Assembly (NCBI GenBank): GCA_003150405.1
Contig: QAMM01000002.1
Coordinates: 141,433-205,432, forward strand
Length of the DNA stretch: 64,000 nt
Source of the DNA: Clostridiales bacterium
Lineage (GTDB): Bacteria; Bacillota; Clostridia; Oscillospirales; Ruminococcaceae
Direction: 5' to 3'
In this document: positions 18,018 to 25,734 of the stretch, in pieces
Numbering within the stretch: the stretch's first letter is position 1
How the letters are laid out: every line of letters starts with the position of its first letter
Position numbers and translations under genes: made by a program
The notes under the pieces: generated by a model
What the model saw: the letters and a program-made list of their open reading frames with translations, nothing else
Databases searched by the model: none
Told to the model about the DNA's origin: nothing

Positions 18018-18052
18018 ATCGGTTCCTCGCATTCAATGTAATAATTGTTTTT

Positions 18053-18081
18053 ATTATAACACACAATGCGAAAAATGTCAG
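18053..18081 (-). promoter_or_regulatory. Promoter of the Nudix gene
   Basis: Minus strand CTGACA (18076-18081), 17-nt spacer, TATAAT (18053-18058). A perfect 12-bp stem palindrome (18080-18106) touches the upstream edge of the -35 box. Confidence 0.75.
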
Positions 18082-18106
18082 GATGTTAAAAATATTTTAA
18101 CATCCT
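18080..18106. repeat. Perfect inverted repeat abutting the Nudix -35 box
   Basis: Arms AGGATGTTAAAA and TTTTAACATCCT with a 3-nt loop, overlapping the last two bases of the -35 hexamer. It lies between the nrdJ terminator and the Nudix promoter. It could be a protein-binding operator or a hairpin. Confidence 0.6.
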
Positions 18107-18113
18107 TTGCCTC

Positions 18114-18141
18114 AAAAAAGAAGCCGCTCATTGGCAGCTTC
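18114..18141 (-). terminator. Terminator of nrdJ
   Basis: Minus strand stem GAAGCTGC / GCGGCTTC (one G-U pair), followed by TTTTTT, about 90 nt after the nrdJ stop. Confidence 0.7.
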
Positions 18142-18230
18142 CTCTTTTGCAGCGGTCCCAGCGTCACAGGCACAACTGTTGTGAACATCGCCCCGCGCAG
18201 AATGGCATTTCTACCATTTTGCTCATCCTA

Positions 18231-20498
18231 TCAGCCGCATTTGCTGTATCCGCAGTTGCGGCAGACAACACAGCCGCCCTCATGCTCTACCGCCGCACCG
18301 CACTCCGGGCAAAACTTGAACCCCTTATCTGCATTTCCGTTCGGCTGACCAGCAGCGGACGCCGCATTTGGGATAATCGGCGGCATGGTCGGGGAACCGC
18401 CGTTTTTAATCAAATCATCCACCTTTTTAATGACCTTCGCAATACCATCCGGGCAGGAGGTACATTTCATCCCCTGCTGACGCACAGTGGACGGACAGCG
18501 GATGCCCTTGAGCTGGTCAAGAATTTCCTCCACCGAAATACCAGAACGCAGGGCAATCGAAGCAAGCCGCGCCGTCGCTTCAGACTGGGACGGGCAGCCG
18601 CCCGCCTTGCCGGTGCTGGTGAATACTTCGCAAATGCCGTTTTCGTCGTAATTAACGGTGACATATAGGTTGCCACAGCCAATTTTGACCCGCTCAGTAA
18701 AACCGCTGGTGACCTCCGGACGCGGACGCGGGGTAATGTTGGTTGGATAAACCGGCGTTTCCTCCGTCACTTCACCCTCACCGCGCTTCACCTTGCCAAT
18801 GTTGAGCACCTGGCTATCCCGCGAGCCGTCGCGGTAAATGGTCACACCCTTACAGCCAAGCTTGTAGGCGAGATCGTAAACCTCCTGCACCTCTTCCACC
18901 GTTGCACTGTTCTGGAAGTTAACTGTTTTAGATACCGCATTGTCGGTAAAATGCTGGAAACCCGCCTGCATTTTGATATGATAGGTCGGACTGACATCAT
19001 GCGAGCAGACAAACACCCGTTTAATGTCCTCCGGCAGCTCTGCAATATGCGCAAGGGTTCCCTCGGACGCGATTTTGCGCATCAACTCCTCGGTGTAAAG
19101 GCCGCGCTTTTGAAGGGTGTCCTTCAAAATGGGGTTGACCTCCACCATTTCGGTGTTGTCCATAACATTGCGGATGAACGCATAGGCAAACACCGGCTCA
19201 ACGCCGGAACTTACCCCCGCTATAATGGAAAGGGTCCCGGTCGGCGCAATAGTGGTCACCGTTGCGTTGCGCACCGGCTCACCGTCCTTGAGGGTACTTT
19301 TTTCAAAGAGCGGGAAAGAACCACGGGTTTTGGCAAGCTCCCGGCTTTCTGCCCAACCATTTTCATGGATAAACTGCATCACCTTTTCGCCGAGCGCAAC
19401 GCCTTGATCGGAATTGTATGGGATGCCCAGCCGCAGCAGCATGTCCGCAAAGCCCATGACGCCCAATCCAATTTTGCGGAGCTGCTTAGTGGTTTCCTCG
19501 ATTTTGTCAATCGGGTACCGGTTGACCTCAATGACGTTGTCAAGAAAATGCACCGCTTTACGCGCAGTTTTCGCAAGGCGGTCATAGTTAAGGGTGTAGG
19601 TGCCGTCTGCATTCTCATCGAGCATGGCGACCAAGTTGATCGAACCGAGGTTGCAGCTCTCATACGGCAGCAGCGGCTGTTCGCCACAGGGGTTGGTGCT
19701 TTCAATTTCTGCGACCTCCGGCACAACATTATCGCGGTTGAGACGATCTAAAAAGATGATGCCCGGCTCGCCGTTACGCCACGCGGCTTCTACAATTTTC
19801 TCATAGACCTCGCGAGCATTGAGCTGTTTGACCACCTCTTTGGTGGAAGGATCCACCAAATCGTACGGCTGGTTGTTTTCCACCGCCTGCATGAATTTTT
19901 CGGTGATACCCACCGAAATGTTGAAGTTGGTGATATCCGCGTTGTCCTTTTTGCAGTCGATAAAGGCGAGAATGTCCGGATGGTCGATCCGCAGGATGCC
20001 CATATTGGCTCCGCGCCGGGTACCACCCTGTTTCACCGCTTCGGTCGCCATATTGAAAACCCGCATAAAGCTAATGGGCCCGCTGGCAACGCCGCCGGTG
20101 GAGTTGACGGTCGCGCCCGCCGGACGCAGACGGGAGAAGGAAAACCCAGTGCCGCCGCCGCTTTTATGAATGAGCGCCGCCTGCTTAATAGCCTCAAAAA
20201 TCCCCTCCATGCTATCCTCCACCGGCAGAACAAAGCAGGCCGAAAGCTGCCCGAGCGGACGGCCAGCATTCATCAGGGTTGGAGAGTTCGGCAAAAACTC
20301 CAGGTTGGTCATCATGTCATAAAATTCCTGTTTGACTGCCGCTACATCAGCGGCCTTGTCAAAATGAAGATCGGCTTCTGCAATCGCCCCGGCCACACGC
20401 TCAAACAGGCCTTCAACGGTTTCTATCGTTTGGCCGTGCTCGTCCTTTTTTAAATACCTGCGGCTGAGCACAAGCTCGGCATTTTGGTTTATTTTCAT
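18231..20498 (-). CDS. nrdJ: Vitamin B12-dependent (class II) ribonucleoside-diphosphate reductase
   Basis: Makes deoxyribonucleotides using adenosylcobalamin to generate the thiyl radical, independent of oxygen. The 755-aa protein has PNSPTLMNAG, LSACFVLPVEDSM, KSGGGTGFSFSRLRP and the NPCGEQPLLPYESCNLGSINL core with active-site Cys, Asn and Glu. It ends in a Cys-rich zinc-ribbon-like tail (CPECG ... CRNCG). The ATG at 20498 follows AAGGGGG; the longer frame to 20555 overlaps the promoter. Two NrdR-like boxes lie upstream. It is monocistronic with its own terminator. Confidence 0.95.
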   Translation of the reverse strand: MKINQNAELVLSRRYLKKDEHGQTIETVEGLFERVAGAIAEADLHFDKAADVAAVKQEFYDMMTNLEFLPNSPTLMNAGRPLGQLSACFVLPVEDSMEGIFEAIKQAALIHKSGGGTGFSFSRLRPAGATVNSTGGVASGPISFMRVFNMATEAVKQGGTRRGANMGILRIDHPDILAFIDCKKDNADITNFNISVGITEKFMQAVENNQPYDLVDPSTKEVVKQLNAREVYEKIVEAAWRNGEPGIIFLDRLNRDNVVPEVAEIESTNPCGEQPLLPYESCNLGSINLVAMLDENADGTYTLNYDRLAKTARKAVHFLDNVIEVNRYPIDKIEETTKQLRKIGLGVMGFADMLLRLGIPYNSDQGVALGEKVMQFIHENGWAESRELAKTRGSFPLFEKSTLKDGEPVRNATVTTIAPTGTLSIIAGVSSGVEPVFAYAFIRNVMDNTEMVEVNPILKDTLQKRGLYTEELMRKIASEGTLAHIAELPEDIKRVFVCSHDVSPTYHIKMQAGFQHFTDNAVSKTVNFQNSATVEEVQEVYDLAYKLGCKGVTIYRDGSRDSQVLNIGKVKRGEGEVTEETPVYPTNITPRPRPEVTSGFTERVKIGCGNLYVTVNYDENGICEVFTSTGKAGGCPSQSEATARLASIALRSGISVEEILDQLKGIRCPSTVRQQGMKCTSCPDGIAKVIKKVDDLIKNGGSPTMPPIIPNAASAAGQPNGNADKGFKFCPECGAAVEHEGGCVVCRNCGYSKCG

Positions 20499-20504
20499 GA
20501 TTAT

Positions 20505-20520
20505 CCCCCTTATATTGTAT
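20505..20520 (-). promoter_or_regulatory. Second, weaker NrdR-like box
   Basis: Reads ATACAATATAAGGGGG on the minus strand. The left half fits the NrdR consensus (acaCwAtATaTwGtgt) well; the right half is worn and contains the nrdJ ribosome site. It starts exactly 32 bp from the stronger box, the spacing expected for a tandem NrdR site. Confidence 0.5.
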
Positions 20521-20536
20521 TTGCTTTCAAATATCA

Positions 20537-20552
20537 TTACTATATATTGTAT
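20537..20552 (-). promoter_or_regulatory. NrdR box overlapping the nrdJ -10 region
   Basis: Reads ATACAATATATAGTAA, matching 13 of 16 positions of the NrdR consensus with a perfect CAATATATAG core. It covers the predicted -10 hexamer TACAAT (20546-20551), so repressor binding would block transcription. Confidence 0.7.
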
Positions 20553-20574
20553 CATAAATTTCGAATGAATACAA
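20546..20574 (-). promoter_or_regulatory. Promoter of nrdJ
   Basis: Minus strand TTGTAT (20569-20574), 17-nt spacer, TACAAT (20546-20551). The rest of the gap to vanY (20575-20931) shows no clear gene. It has one GC-rich hairpin (GGGCGC/GCGCCC) near 20865. Confidence 0.6.
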
Positions 20575-20931
20575 TCAAAATTTTAATCTTCTTTGCTTTT
20601 GCTCCAAAACCAGCGGTTTCTCTTTTACAATTACAATCCGGCATTTCCCGCAAAGCCGTTTTTCTGAAACTCCCTTTCTATTTAAAATAGATCCTTTGTC
20701 ATTCTCCTTGTACCCACCTTTCTGATAACGCCTCCGCATCCTGATTTACGCTTATGAGCTGTCCCTTTTCCATTTTAGACCGACAGTTCTTAAATCAATT
20801 TTTATGGGTGACAGTTTCCGACAATTATTTTGACCTAAACGGCAAATAATAGGAAAAGGTACGGGCGCAGGGCCGCGCCCACCATCCGGGCAATGCAATG
20901 TACCGGGGAATCCAGACTGGGAGGGCTCAAA

Positions 20932-21717
20932 ATGAAAGGAATTGCAAAAGCGGCTGTCTTTACCGTAGCCGCTGGGGCGCTTGTTGCAGCAAGCGCCGCC
21001 GTTACCCATTACATGGACACAAAGCAGCTGCAGAACGCTACAGGCAGCAATATTTCTGCCTCCAGTTCAGAATCCTCTGCTTCTGCACAGGTGGGCGGAC
21101 AGCCTGCCGTATCATCAAGTGAGGTGAGCACCACGGAAAGCAGTATTGACAAAAATGACTGGCGGCTGCTTTTGGTCAACCCCAGTCATTCCATTCCGGA
21201 AGGTTACCAACCGGAGCTGGAATATGTGCAGGGAAAATACCAGATGGACGCACGCGCAGCCGACGACATGAAGCAAATGATCGCCGATGCCAAAAAAGAC
21301 GGCATCAACCTCTGGGTTTTATCCTCTTACCGCACTCAGGAATACCAAGAGGGGCTGTTTAACGACAACGTCAGACAACTCAAGGCACAGGGAATGACCG
21401 AACAGGAAGCCATTACCGAAACCGCCGCCAACGTCGCTGTTCCCGGCACCAGCGAACATCAGACCGGTCTTGCCGCGGATATCATGTGTGCCGAATGGAC
21501 CGGCGGCATCACCGAGGATTTCGCTGAAACCGAAGCTTATGCATGGCTCAAGGCGCATTGTGCGGAATACGGTTTTATTGAGCGGTTTCCCAAAGGGAAA
21601 AGTGACATCACCAAGATTGTTTACGAGCCCTGGCATTACCGTTATGTTGGTGTGGAGCACGCAACCGCTATTATGGAGCAGGGCATCACGCTGGAGGAGT
21701 ACCTAGGTGTGCGGTAA
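20932..21717 (+). CDS. D-alanyl-D-alanine carboxypeptidase, VanY family (M15B)
   Basis: Trims the terminal D-Ala from peptidoglycan stem peptides outside the cell. The 261-aa protein has an N-terminal signal/anchor helix, a Ser/Ala/Glu-rich linker (about residues 35-80) and a zinc peptidase domain. The zinc-binding set is SEHQTGLAADIM and EPWHYRYVG, and SSYRTQEYQ is also typical. The ATG at 20932 follows GGGAGGG; the frame is open to 20893. No vancomycin-resistance genes are adjacent, so a housekeeping wall role is likely. Confidence 0.9.
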   Translation: MKGIAKAAVFTVAAGALVAASAAVTHYMDTKQLQNATGSNISASSSESSASAQVGGQPAVSSSEVSTTESSIDKNDWRLLLVNPSHSIPEGYQPELEYVQGKYQMDARAADDMKQMIADAKKDGINLWVLSSYRTQEYQEGLFNDNVRQLKAQGMTEQEAITETAANVAVPGTSEHQTGLAADIMCAEWTGGITEDFAETEAYAWLKAHCAEYGFIERFPKGKSDITKIVYEPWHYRYVGVEHATAIMEQGITLEEYLGVR

Positions 21718-21811
21718 GTGGCTGTACCGGCGCACCAAATCCGCAAAGGGAACCGGCGCTGCCGTGAATTTCGCCGTTCCAAAGGAACCTTTAATTTTTC
21801 CCGCAGTATGC

Positions 21812-21849
21812 AGAACCGGCATGGCAGAACAATCTGCCATGCCGGTTCT
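21812..21849. terminator. Convergent terminator between vanY-like gene and GH51
   Basis: Perfect 17-bp inverted repeat with arm AGAACCGGCATGGCAGA and a 4-nt loop, between two converging genes. T-rich sequence follows on the plus strand. Confidence 0.8.
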
Positions 21850-21876
21850 TTGTGTTATGTGTAGGTCGGGAACAGC

Positions 21877-23394
21877 TTATTTTGCACGGAGACGGAATAC
21901 ATTCCAGGAATGCTTTTTGAGCACAGCGGTGAGTTTGCCATCCACCGGGGAAACCACCGGCAAGCTGGTTGCTTGAATGACGTCCGGCGTTTCAAAGGTA
22001 TTGCGTACAAACGGATCCTCGTTGTAAAGCTCAATGCGCTCTACACCCTCCAAATCGCCAAAGGAACGCAGATCAAAGGTTGTCTCAATATCGTCCTCCA
22101 TTGAGCAGTTAATGGCAAAAATGGTAAACTCTTTGGTCTCCGGATTGTAGACCGCAGCATTGGTAATGGCAGGCTCCTGCCCATAATGCGCCGTTTCCAC
22201 CATCGGGCTGTGAACCACTGTCTGAACGGCAATACCGCGGCCGTATTTCGCTACATGCATGAAGGGGTAGAAGGTACCCTGTTTGATGACCCCACCGCCT
22301 GCTTGGGTGGAGAGCATACCGCCGTTGTTGACCAGCAGCGATTGGTTTGCAATTTTAACTCGATCGGAATTATTGATCAGGGTGCAGAGCATGCCGCCGT
22401 AAATCATGGCGTCAATCTGGGTAAAAGCGGAATAGCCGCGCTTTTTGTTGCTGCCGTCGCCGCGGTCGCTGGTAATAACGCCCCACTCGTCAAACGAGAG
22501 ATTGACGGTTTTGTTCGAATGCTTGTAGCCCTTGACATAATCCGCAGCAGAAACTACCGTGTCAATGAACTCCTGCATTTCAGCAAAGAAATGCGGAATA
22601 TCCTCAAAGGTATCTACCAGCGGATAAAACATGTTTGCGGCCGGCGTATAATTGTAATAACGGTGGATAGAGATATAATCGATGTTCTCATAGGCGCGCT
22701 CCAACACCTCACGGTCCCAGATGCCGTAGGTTTTATGCTCCGGCTCGGTCGCACAGCTTCCGCAGAAGACAAATTCGGCGTTGGGATCGGTCCAGCGCAT
22801 AATTTTAGCCGCTTCATTTGCTTTTTTTGCGTATTCGTCGGCGTCCATCGCACAAATCTGCCAAGGGCCGTCCATCTCATTGCCAATACACCAGGTTTTG
22901 AAGCCGTGAGGCTCCTCTACACCGTGCTGTTTACGCAGGTCGCTCCAATAGGTGCCACCCTTGCCGTTGCAGTAGTCAATAATTTCGCCCGCATCCTTCG
23001 GGGTACCGGTACCCATGTTGACCGCCATCATGACATCAACACCAATATCTTTGGCAAATTTTGCAAATTCATTGGTACCAACCTCATTGGTTTCAATGAC
23101 CTTCCAAGCAGGATCAAACTTTTTTGGACGCTTGTCCTTGGGGCCAATGCCATCCTTCCAGTCATAGCCCGAAACGAAGTTGCCGCCTGGATAACGCAGA
23201 ATGGTTACCCCCAGCTCCTTAAGCAGTTCCTTTACGTCGCCGCGGAAGCCGTTTTCATCCGCAGTCGGGTGTCCCGGCTCATAAATACCGCCGTAAACTG
23301 TGCGTCCCAAATGTTCTACAAACGAACCATATAAACGTTTATCCACTTCGCTGATCTGGTAATCCTTATCGATAATGACCTTTGCCTGCTTCAT
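21877..23394 (-). CDS. Alpha-L-arabinofuranosidase, GH51 (copy 1)
   Basis: Removes arabinofuranose side chains from arabinan or arabinoxylan fragments; no signal peptide, so cytoplasmic. The 505-aa protein carries the GH51 acid/base Glu173 in GNEMDGPWQ and the nucleophile Glu303 in LSFDEWGV, plus [19 protein letters not shown] precedes the ATG. Upstream is an extended -10 element (TGCTATAAT at about 23500). It is a paralogue of the gene at 44634-46142. It stands alone, with a nucleotidyltransferase gene about 200 nt upstream. Confidence 0.93.
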   Translation of the reverse strand: MKQAKVIIDKDYQISEVDKRLYGSFVEHLGRTVYGGIYEPGHPTADENGFRGDVKELLKELGVTILRYPGGNFVSGYDWKDGIGPKDKRPKKFDPAWKVIETNEVGTNEFAKFAKDIGVDVMMAVNMGTGTPKDAGEIIDYCNGKGGTYWSDLRKQHGVEEPHGFKTWCIGNEMDGPWQICAMDADEYAKKANEAAKIMRWTDPNAEFVFCGSCATEPEHKTYGIWDREVLERAYENIDYISIHRYYNYTPAANMFYPLVDTFEDIPHFFAEMQEFIDTVVSAADYVKGYKHSNKTVNLSFDEWGVITSDRGDGSNKKRGYSAFTQIDAMIYGGMLCTLINNSDRVKIANQSLLVNNGGMLSTQAGGGVIKQGTFYPFMHVAKYGRGIAVQTVVHSPMVETAHYGQEPAITNAAVYNPETKEFTIFAINCSMEDDIETTFDLRSFGDLEGVERIELYNEDPFVRNTFETPDVIQATSLPVVSPVDGKLTAVLKKHSWNVFRLRAK

Positions 23395-23592
23395 ACATTG
23401 CCTCCCATATTGCTGTAATGAAAATAATTGATTCTATAGCTGTGCTATCAAACACCTGACACGGGCTCACCCACACCAGTATTGTTTTTATTATAGCATG
23501 CCTCCTGTCAAAAACCTATGCGAAGAACGTTCAAACTTTGCCCACAATTCTTGTGCAATGCCTACAGGAATTGAAAGCCGTTCAAGTTTGGG

Positions 23593-24381
23593 TTACCACT
23601 CGGCAATGCAGGGGCGGTGCTTATACCACCACAGCTCATTGGCGTCGGTATAGTGCGTCAACACCTCGGAATAATCCGCCGGCGGCTGAAATACCAGTGC
23701 CCCCAAAACCCGCTGCTCAAAACGGGTTTTGTTTTCTTCGGTTGGATTCTGCAAAAAAAGCACGGCATCATCTACAAGCTGTTCCGGCCTATTTTTTAAT
23801 GCGGCAACGGTCTGCAGCAGCGCCTTATGGCAGGGGTACAGCACCTCGTTCTCCTCCAATAAAAGCCGGAGGCCGAACAGCACCATATCGGCGGTTACCC
23901 GCGCCCGCAGGTAGGGGTTATCCCCCGAAACTCGCCAAAAATATCCGCTGTTCAGTCGAAATGCTGCATAAAAAGAGAGCATCTTCTCCTGCTGCTCCGC
24001 CTTTTGAAACACTGGGATGCTGGAAACCAGTTCTTCAATTTCCGGATCTTTGGAAAACAAGCATTGCGCGGATAAAAAAGCGTTTCGCGAAGGCTCGCTT
24101 CCCTCCCGCGCCAATGCCTTTAGATAGGCTTTGGTGCAGTATTTCAGATCAAAATACCCCTTTTCATAGGTGCAGTGCCCATAAACGCATTCCGTCAGCC
24201 GGTTTTCCCGCTCCAAGCAGGCATACCGAGATTCCGGCACGACAAGGATGGCGTCGATATCGGAATCCTCCCTGGCGCACCCTTTGGCGACCGAACCGCC
24301 CAAAACGATCGCTGTGATCTGCTGGTCGTCCTTAAAATAATCCAGCAGGTTTTCGATTGACTGCCGATGGTGTTCGTACAT
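23593..24381 (-). CDS. Nucleotidyltransferase-domain protein
   Basis: A 262-aa protein with the Pol-beta-type nucleotidyltransferase signature GGSVAKGCAREDSDIDAILVV (GGS ... DxD). A helical C-terminal region follows (TADMVLFGLRLLLEENEVLYP), as in aminoglycoside- or kanamycin-type nucleotidyltransferases and HI0073-like proteins. The substrate is unknown. The ATG at 24381 is chosen because AAGGGGG lies upstream; the frame is open to 24474. It is divergent from the serine hydrolase gene. Confidence 0.75.
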   Translation of the reverse strand: MYEHHRQSIENLLDYFKDDQQITAIVLGGSVAKGCAREDSDIDAILVVPESRYACLERENRLTECVYGHCTYEKGYFDLKYCTKAYLKALAREGSEPSRNAFLSAQCLFSKDPEIEELVSSIPVFQKAEQQEKMLSFYAAFRLNSGYFWRVSGDNPYLRARVTADMVLFGLRLLLEENEVLYPCHKALLQTVAALKNRPEQLVDDAVLFLQNPTEENKTRFEQRVLGALVFQPPADYSEVLTHYTDANELWWYKHRPCIAEW

Positions 24382-24509
24382 TGTCTCATTTCCCCCTTGT
24401 GTGTCATTCATTGTAAAACCAGTATAGCACAAACAAACCAAATACCCATCCATTGGGAACCCATGGGCCCTCATAGGCGGTAAATTTTTGCTATGGCTAT
24501 GGACGCGGC

Positions 24510-24537
24510 TTGCAATTTGCCGTTGCGGCGCTATAAT
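24510..24537 (+). promoter_or_regulatory. Promoter of the serine hydrolase gene
   Basis: TTGCAA (24510-24515), 16-nt spacer, TATAAT (24532-24537), about 48 nt before the ATG. Confidence 0.75.
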
Positions 24538-24585
24538 GAAAACAAAAAGCCAAAACGCTTTTTAATTGGTGCAGGAGGTTACGGT

Positions 24586-25506
24586 ATGGATCGGTTATTA
24601 GAATATTTCATCAAACGGGTGGAACAGGAGCAGCTCGCCGTTGAGGGCATTGCCATTGAAACAGAGGACGGTTATTTCATAGAGCATAGGTGGGCACCCG
24701 ACCGGCCCCGCAACATCTACTCCCATACTAAGAGCTTCATGGCTACCGCCGCCGGCATTGCCATTTCAGAGGGAAAACTTGCATTGGATGACACGCTTAT
24801 CGGCTTTTTCCCGGAAGCGGTACCTAAAAACGCTTCTCCACGGCTTTCCCGCATCACCCTGCGCAGCCTGCTCACCATGTCCTCCGGTTTTGGGGAAGCG
24901 CTGCTCATGGGAGCGGACCGGCGCGCCGGAACCGGTGCACCGGATTACGTCGCCTATATGCTTTCCCAGCCGGTCAAGGAGGAGCCGGGCAGCCGTTTCC
25001 TTTATTCGACGGCAGACAGCATTCTCGCCGGACGAATGGTGGAGAAAGCGGTCGGAATGAACCTCTCCGAATACCTCTACTGCAAGATTTTTCAGCCGCT
25101 TGGCATTGGCCTTCCCATTTGGGAATGCTGCCCCAAAGGGCACCCGGTAGGCGGCGGGGGGATGCACCTGAAGCTCACCGACATGATGAAGCTTGGAAAG
25201 CTGTATCTGAACAACGGCAGGTGGAACGGAGAAGTCCTTGTCGATCCTGCTTGGGTACGGGAAGCAACCAAAAAGCAGATTGAAACACCGCCTGACAGCA
25301 TTTGGCACTGCGGTTACGGCTACCAGTTCTGGTGTTCACCTTATCCGCAGGCATACCGGGCTGACGGCGCATTCGGTCAAATTACAACGGTGCTGCCGGA
25401 CGCCGGCGCCATTGTGGCGGTACAGTGTCCGGAAGAAGGCGACTTCAGCAAGGTTCGCAACGCCCTGCACGAGGAGATCCTGTCGAAGCTCACCCCATCA
25501 AATTAG
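24586..25506 (+). CDS. Beta-lactamase-fold serine hydrolase (class C-like)
   Basis: A 306-aa protein of the beta-lactamase/AmpC-like family. It has the SxxK nucleophile motif in IYSHTKSFMA, LLTMSSGF, a Tyr motif YSTADS where YxN is usual, and late GGGGMHLKLTDMMKLG. There is no signal peptide, so it is predicted cytoplasmic and is more likely an esterase or peptidase-type hydrolase than a secreted antibiotic-resistance enzyme. AGGAGGT precedes the ATG; the frame can be extended to 24493. Confidence 0.82.
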   Translation: MDRLLEYFIKRVEQEQLAVEGIAIETEDGYFIEHRWAPDRPRNIYSHTKSFMATAAGIAISEGKLALDDTLIGFFPEAVPKNASPRLSRITLRSLLTMSSGFGEALLMGADRRAGTGAPDYVAYMLSQPVKEEPGSRFLYSTADSILAGRMVEKAVGMNLSEYLYCKIFQPLGIGLPIWECCPKGHPVGGGGMHLKLTDMMKLGKLYLNNGRWNGEVLVDPAWVREATKKQIETPPDSIWHCGYGYQFWCSPYPQAYRADGAFGQITTVLPDAGAIVAVQCPEEGDFSKVRNALHEEILSKLTPSN

Positions 25507-25700
25507 AGCTGAATCCGGTTTCCGGTACGGGATATGCCAACAGTCGTTTCAATGACATTCATTTTGCTCCGCGGATTTTGGCGCCGTATAAATCGATTGT
25601 TTTTATCCGCAAAAGCGCCATTCTGCCATTTCCTTTCCGTACGGCCTGTCCCACAGGGAGAAAATATGTGGGGCGGCCCATTCCAACCGTTCCGCTGAAA

Positions 25701-25733
25701 AGAAAAAAAGACCGCGCTGCGGTCCTTTTTTCT
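25701..25733. terminator. Bidirectional terminator (serine hydrolase / ABC exporter)
   Basis: Stem GACCGC-GCT-GCGGTC flanked by A and T runs on both sides, between converging genes. The 190 nt between the hydrolase stop and this site shows no gene. Confidence 0.8.
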
Positions 25734-25734
25734 T

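Noticed and set aside
20499..20931. Cobalamin riboswitch upstream of B12-dependent nrdJ
   Set aside because: I looked for the B12-box and related conserved elements and did not find them; NrdR boxes explain the control better.
22186..23334. Plus-strand frame of 382 codons opposite GH51 copy 1
   Set aside because: Mirror frame of a strongly supported GH51 gene with intact catalytic residues.
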